This document shows, in pieces, positions 62,541 to 64,000 of a stretch of 64,000 bases of DNA. Below the pieces are notes generated by a model. It did not search any database and was not told the origin of the DNA. It saw only the letters and a program-made list of their open reading frames with translations. Position 1 is the stretch's first letter. Each line of letters begins with the position of its first letter. The stretch comes from Cyprinodon diabolis. Its lineage: Eukaryota > Chordata > Actinopteri > Cyprinodontiformes > Cyprinodontidae. The stretch covers positions 19,141,611 through 19,205,610 of the forward strand of contig CM060081.1 of the NCBI GenBank assembly GCA_030533445.1. The letters are read 5' to 3'. The translations under genes were made by a program, and so were the position numbers.

Positions 62541-62767
62541 GATAAAAAAACAAAACAAAAACCTCATATTTCTTTCAGCAATTGCTTTCTTTTTGCCACT
62601 CTTCCATAAAGATAGCCCCATCACCGACTTGTAGGGAAATTAGCTGCACTAAATCTTTTTTTAATGGTGCAAAAAAAAAATGGGTCGGACAAATATAAAT
62701 GCACAGAATACTCAGATTAATTTAAGCTAATGATTCAAGATGTTGGACTGTCTGGTGTTACTATATA

Positions 62768-62793
62768 CACTCACCGGCCACTTTATTAGGTAC
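62768..62793 (+). repeat. left terminal inverted repeat of the Tc1-like element
   Basis: 26 bp, CACTCACCGGCCAC then TTTATTAGGTAC, inverted perfectly at 63964-63989. After one mismatch a further CC also matches. Confidence 0.93.
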
Positions 62794-62915
62794 ACCTGTC
62801 CAACTGCTTGTTAACACTTAATCTCTAAGCAGCCAATCACATGGCAGCAACTCAGTGCATTTAGGCATGTAGACATGGTCAAGACAATCTCCTGCAGTTC
62901 AAACCGAGCATCAGT

Positions 62916-63957
62916 ATGGGGAAGAAAGGTGATTTGAGTGACTTTGAACGTGGCATGATTGTTGGTGCCAGAAGGGCTGGTCTGAGTATTTCAGAAACTG
63001 CTGATCTACTGGGATTTTCACGCACAACCATCTCTAGGGTTTACAGAGAATGGTCCGAAAAAGAAAAAAACATCTAGTGAGCGGCAGTTCTGTGGGCGGA
63101 AATGCCTTGTTGATGCCAGAGGTCAGAGGAGAATGGCCAGACTGGTTCGAGCTGAGAGAAGGGCAACAGTGACTCAAATAACCACCCGTTACAACCAAGG
63201 TGGGCAGAAGAGCATCTCTGAACACACAGTACGTCGAACTTTGAGGCAGATGGGCTACAGCAGCAGAAGACCACACCGGGTGCCACTCCTTTCAGCTAAG
63301 AACAGGAAACTGAGGCTAAAATTTGCACAAGCTCATCGAAATTGGACAATAGAATATTGGAAAAACGTTGCCTGGTCTGATGAGTCTCGATTTCTGCTGC
63401 GACATTCGGATGGTAGGGTCAAAATTTGGCGTCTACAACATGAAAGCATTGATCCATCCTGCCTTGTATCAACGGTTCAGGCTGGTGGTAGTGGTGTCAT
63501 GGTGTGGGGAATATCTTCTTGGCACTCTTTGGGCCCCTTGGTACCAATTGAGCATCGTTGCAACGCCACAGCCTACCTGAGTATTGTTGCTGACCATGTC
63601 CATCCCTTTATGACCACAATGTACCCAACTTCTGATGGCTACTTTCAGCAGGATAATGAACCATGTCATAAAGCTGGAATCATCTCAGACTGGTTTCTTG
63701 AACATGACAATGAGTTCACTGTACTCAAATGGCCTCCACAGTCACCAGATCTCAATCCAATAGAGCATCTTTGGGATGTGGTGGAACGGGAGATTCGCAT
63801 CATGGATGTGCAGCCGACAAATCTGGGGCAACTGTGTGATGCCATCATGTCAATATGGACCAAACTCCCTGAGGAATGCTTCCAGCACCTTGTTGAATCT
63901 ATGCCACGAAGAATTGAGGCAGTTCTGAAGGCAAAAGGGGGTCCAACCCGTTACTAG
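62916..63957 (+). pseudogene. Tc1-like transposase broken by a 1-nt frameshift
   Basis: The natural start ATG is at 62916, giving MGKKGDLSDFERG and a first helix-turn-helix (ISETADLLGFSRTTISRVY). This frame hits TAG at 63075. The body continues in the +1 frame from about 63060 to the stop at 63955-63957. The switch falls in an A7 run at 63064-63070, so one extra A explains it. Downstream are the second DNA-binding region and a DDE catalytic core: D in WSDESRF, D in QQDNEPCH and E in LNPIEHLW, with 36 residues between the last two. Undamaged length would be about 346 residues. An internal ATG at 63133 could start a shorter product lacking the first HTH; I consider it non-functional. Confidence 0.9.
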
Positions 63958-63963
63958 CATGGG

Positions 63964-63989
63964 GTACCTAATAAAGTGGCCGGTGAGTG
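63964..63989 (-). repeat. right terminal inverted repeat of the Tc1-like element
   Basis: Perfect inverse of 62768-62793, followed by TA at 63990-63991. Confidence 0.93.
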
Positions 63990-64000
63990 TACATCAGGGA

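Larger units (their letters stand above)
62768..63989 (+). mobile_element. Tc1/mariner-type DNA transposon, DD36E spacing
   Basis: 1,222 bp bounded by 26-bp perfect terminal inverted repeats beginning CACTCACCGGCCAC and flanked by the TA target duplication (62766-62767 and 63990-63991). It encodes a Tc1-like transposase (next entry). The 36-residue spacing between the second and third catalytic residues differs from DD34E Tc1 and fits the DD36E group called Incomer; that family label is my inference. Perfect repeats and a near-complete frame indicate recent activity. Confidence 0.93.

Noticed and set aside
1..64000. CRISPR arrays, phage, operons or other prokaryotic systems
   Set aside because: Splice sites, LINEs, LTR elements and Tc1 elements show vertebrate nuclear DNA; no direct-repeat/spacer pattern was seen.

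Overview
The window is teleost fish nuclear DNA. It is AT-rich and intron-dominated, and it carries typical fish repeats: L1-like and I-clade LINEs, several Tc1/mariner remnants, a Ty3/gypsy element and widely dispersed fish repeat motifs. I do not assign a species. I can support one host protein gene, rybp (RING1 and YY1 binding protein, a subunit of variant Polycomb repressive complex 1). It lies on the minus strand in five coding exons: 54650-54675, 44713-44838, 28764-29069, 28583-28681 and 27095-27344. All splice sites are GT/AG, the phases join without a break, and the spliced product is 268 residues.

Layout. 1-24250 lies downstream of rybp and has no recognisable host gene. It holds a retroelement 3' end (1-581), a possible antisense retroviral-type LTR (about 2095-2640), decayed Tc1 copies (6680-7275, 12585-12780), an L1-like LINE remnant (9341-11255), an I-clade LINE on the minus strand (18179-19640), several dispersed repeats and one conserved-looking noncoding block (12890-13290). 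About 24255-27094 is the probable long 3' UTR of rybp. 27095-54675 is the rybp coding span; intron 2 (15.6 kb) holds a Tc1 remnant, a dispersed repeat, a CA microsatellite and two blocks that look like regulatory candidates.

Intron 1 (44839-54649) is almost entirely one 9,205-bp, structurally intact Ty3/gypsy retrotransposon (44874-54078) on the plus strand, opposite to rybp. Its LTRs differ, by eye, only in the length of one A-run. It has a TAAG target duplication, an 18-nt primer site matching a threonine tRNA end, a polypurine tract and one uninterrupted 1,979-codon gag-pol frame. The N-terminal part of its Gag resembles host PNMA (paraneoplastic Ma antigen) proteins, a vertebrate family known to derive from Ty3/gypsy gag. 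The insertion stopped 35 nt short of the rybp zinc-finger exon and, on the rybp strand, placed a T17-AG tract upstream of the true acceptor.

54676-64000 is the rybp 5' UTR/promoter and upstream DNA. It holds more Tc1 remnants (55560-55970, 57680-58415), LINE fragments (58950-59260, 59480-59920, 62075-62540) and a nearly intact Tc1/mariner-type transposon with DD36E spacing (62768-63989), whose transposase is broken by one extra A.

I found no prokaryote-style system, CRISPR array or operon. The most interesting object is the young PNMA-like gypsy element and its position inside rybp.
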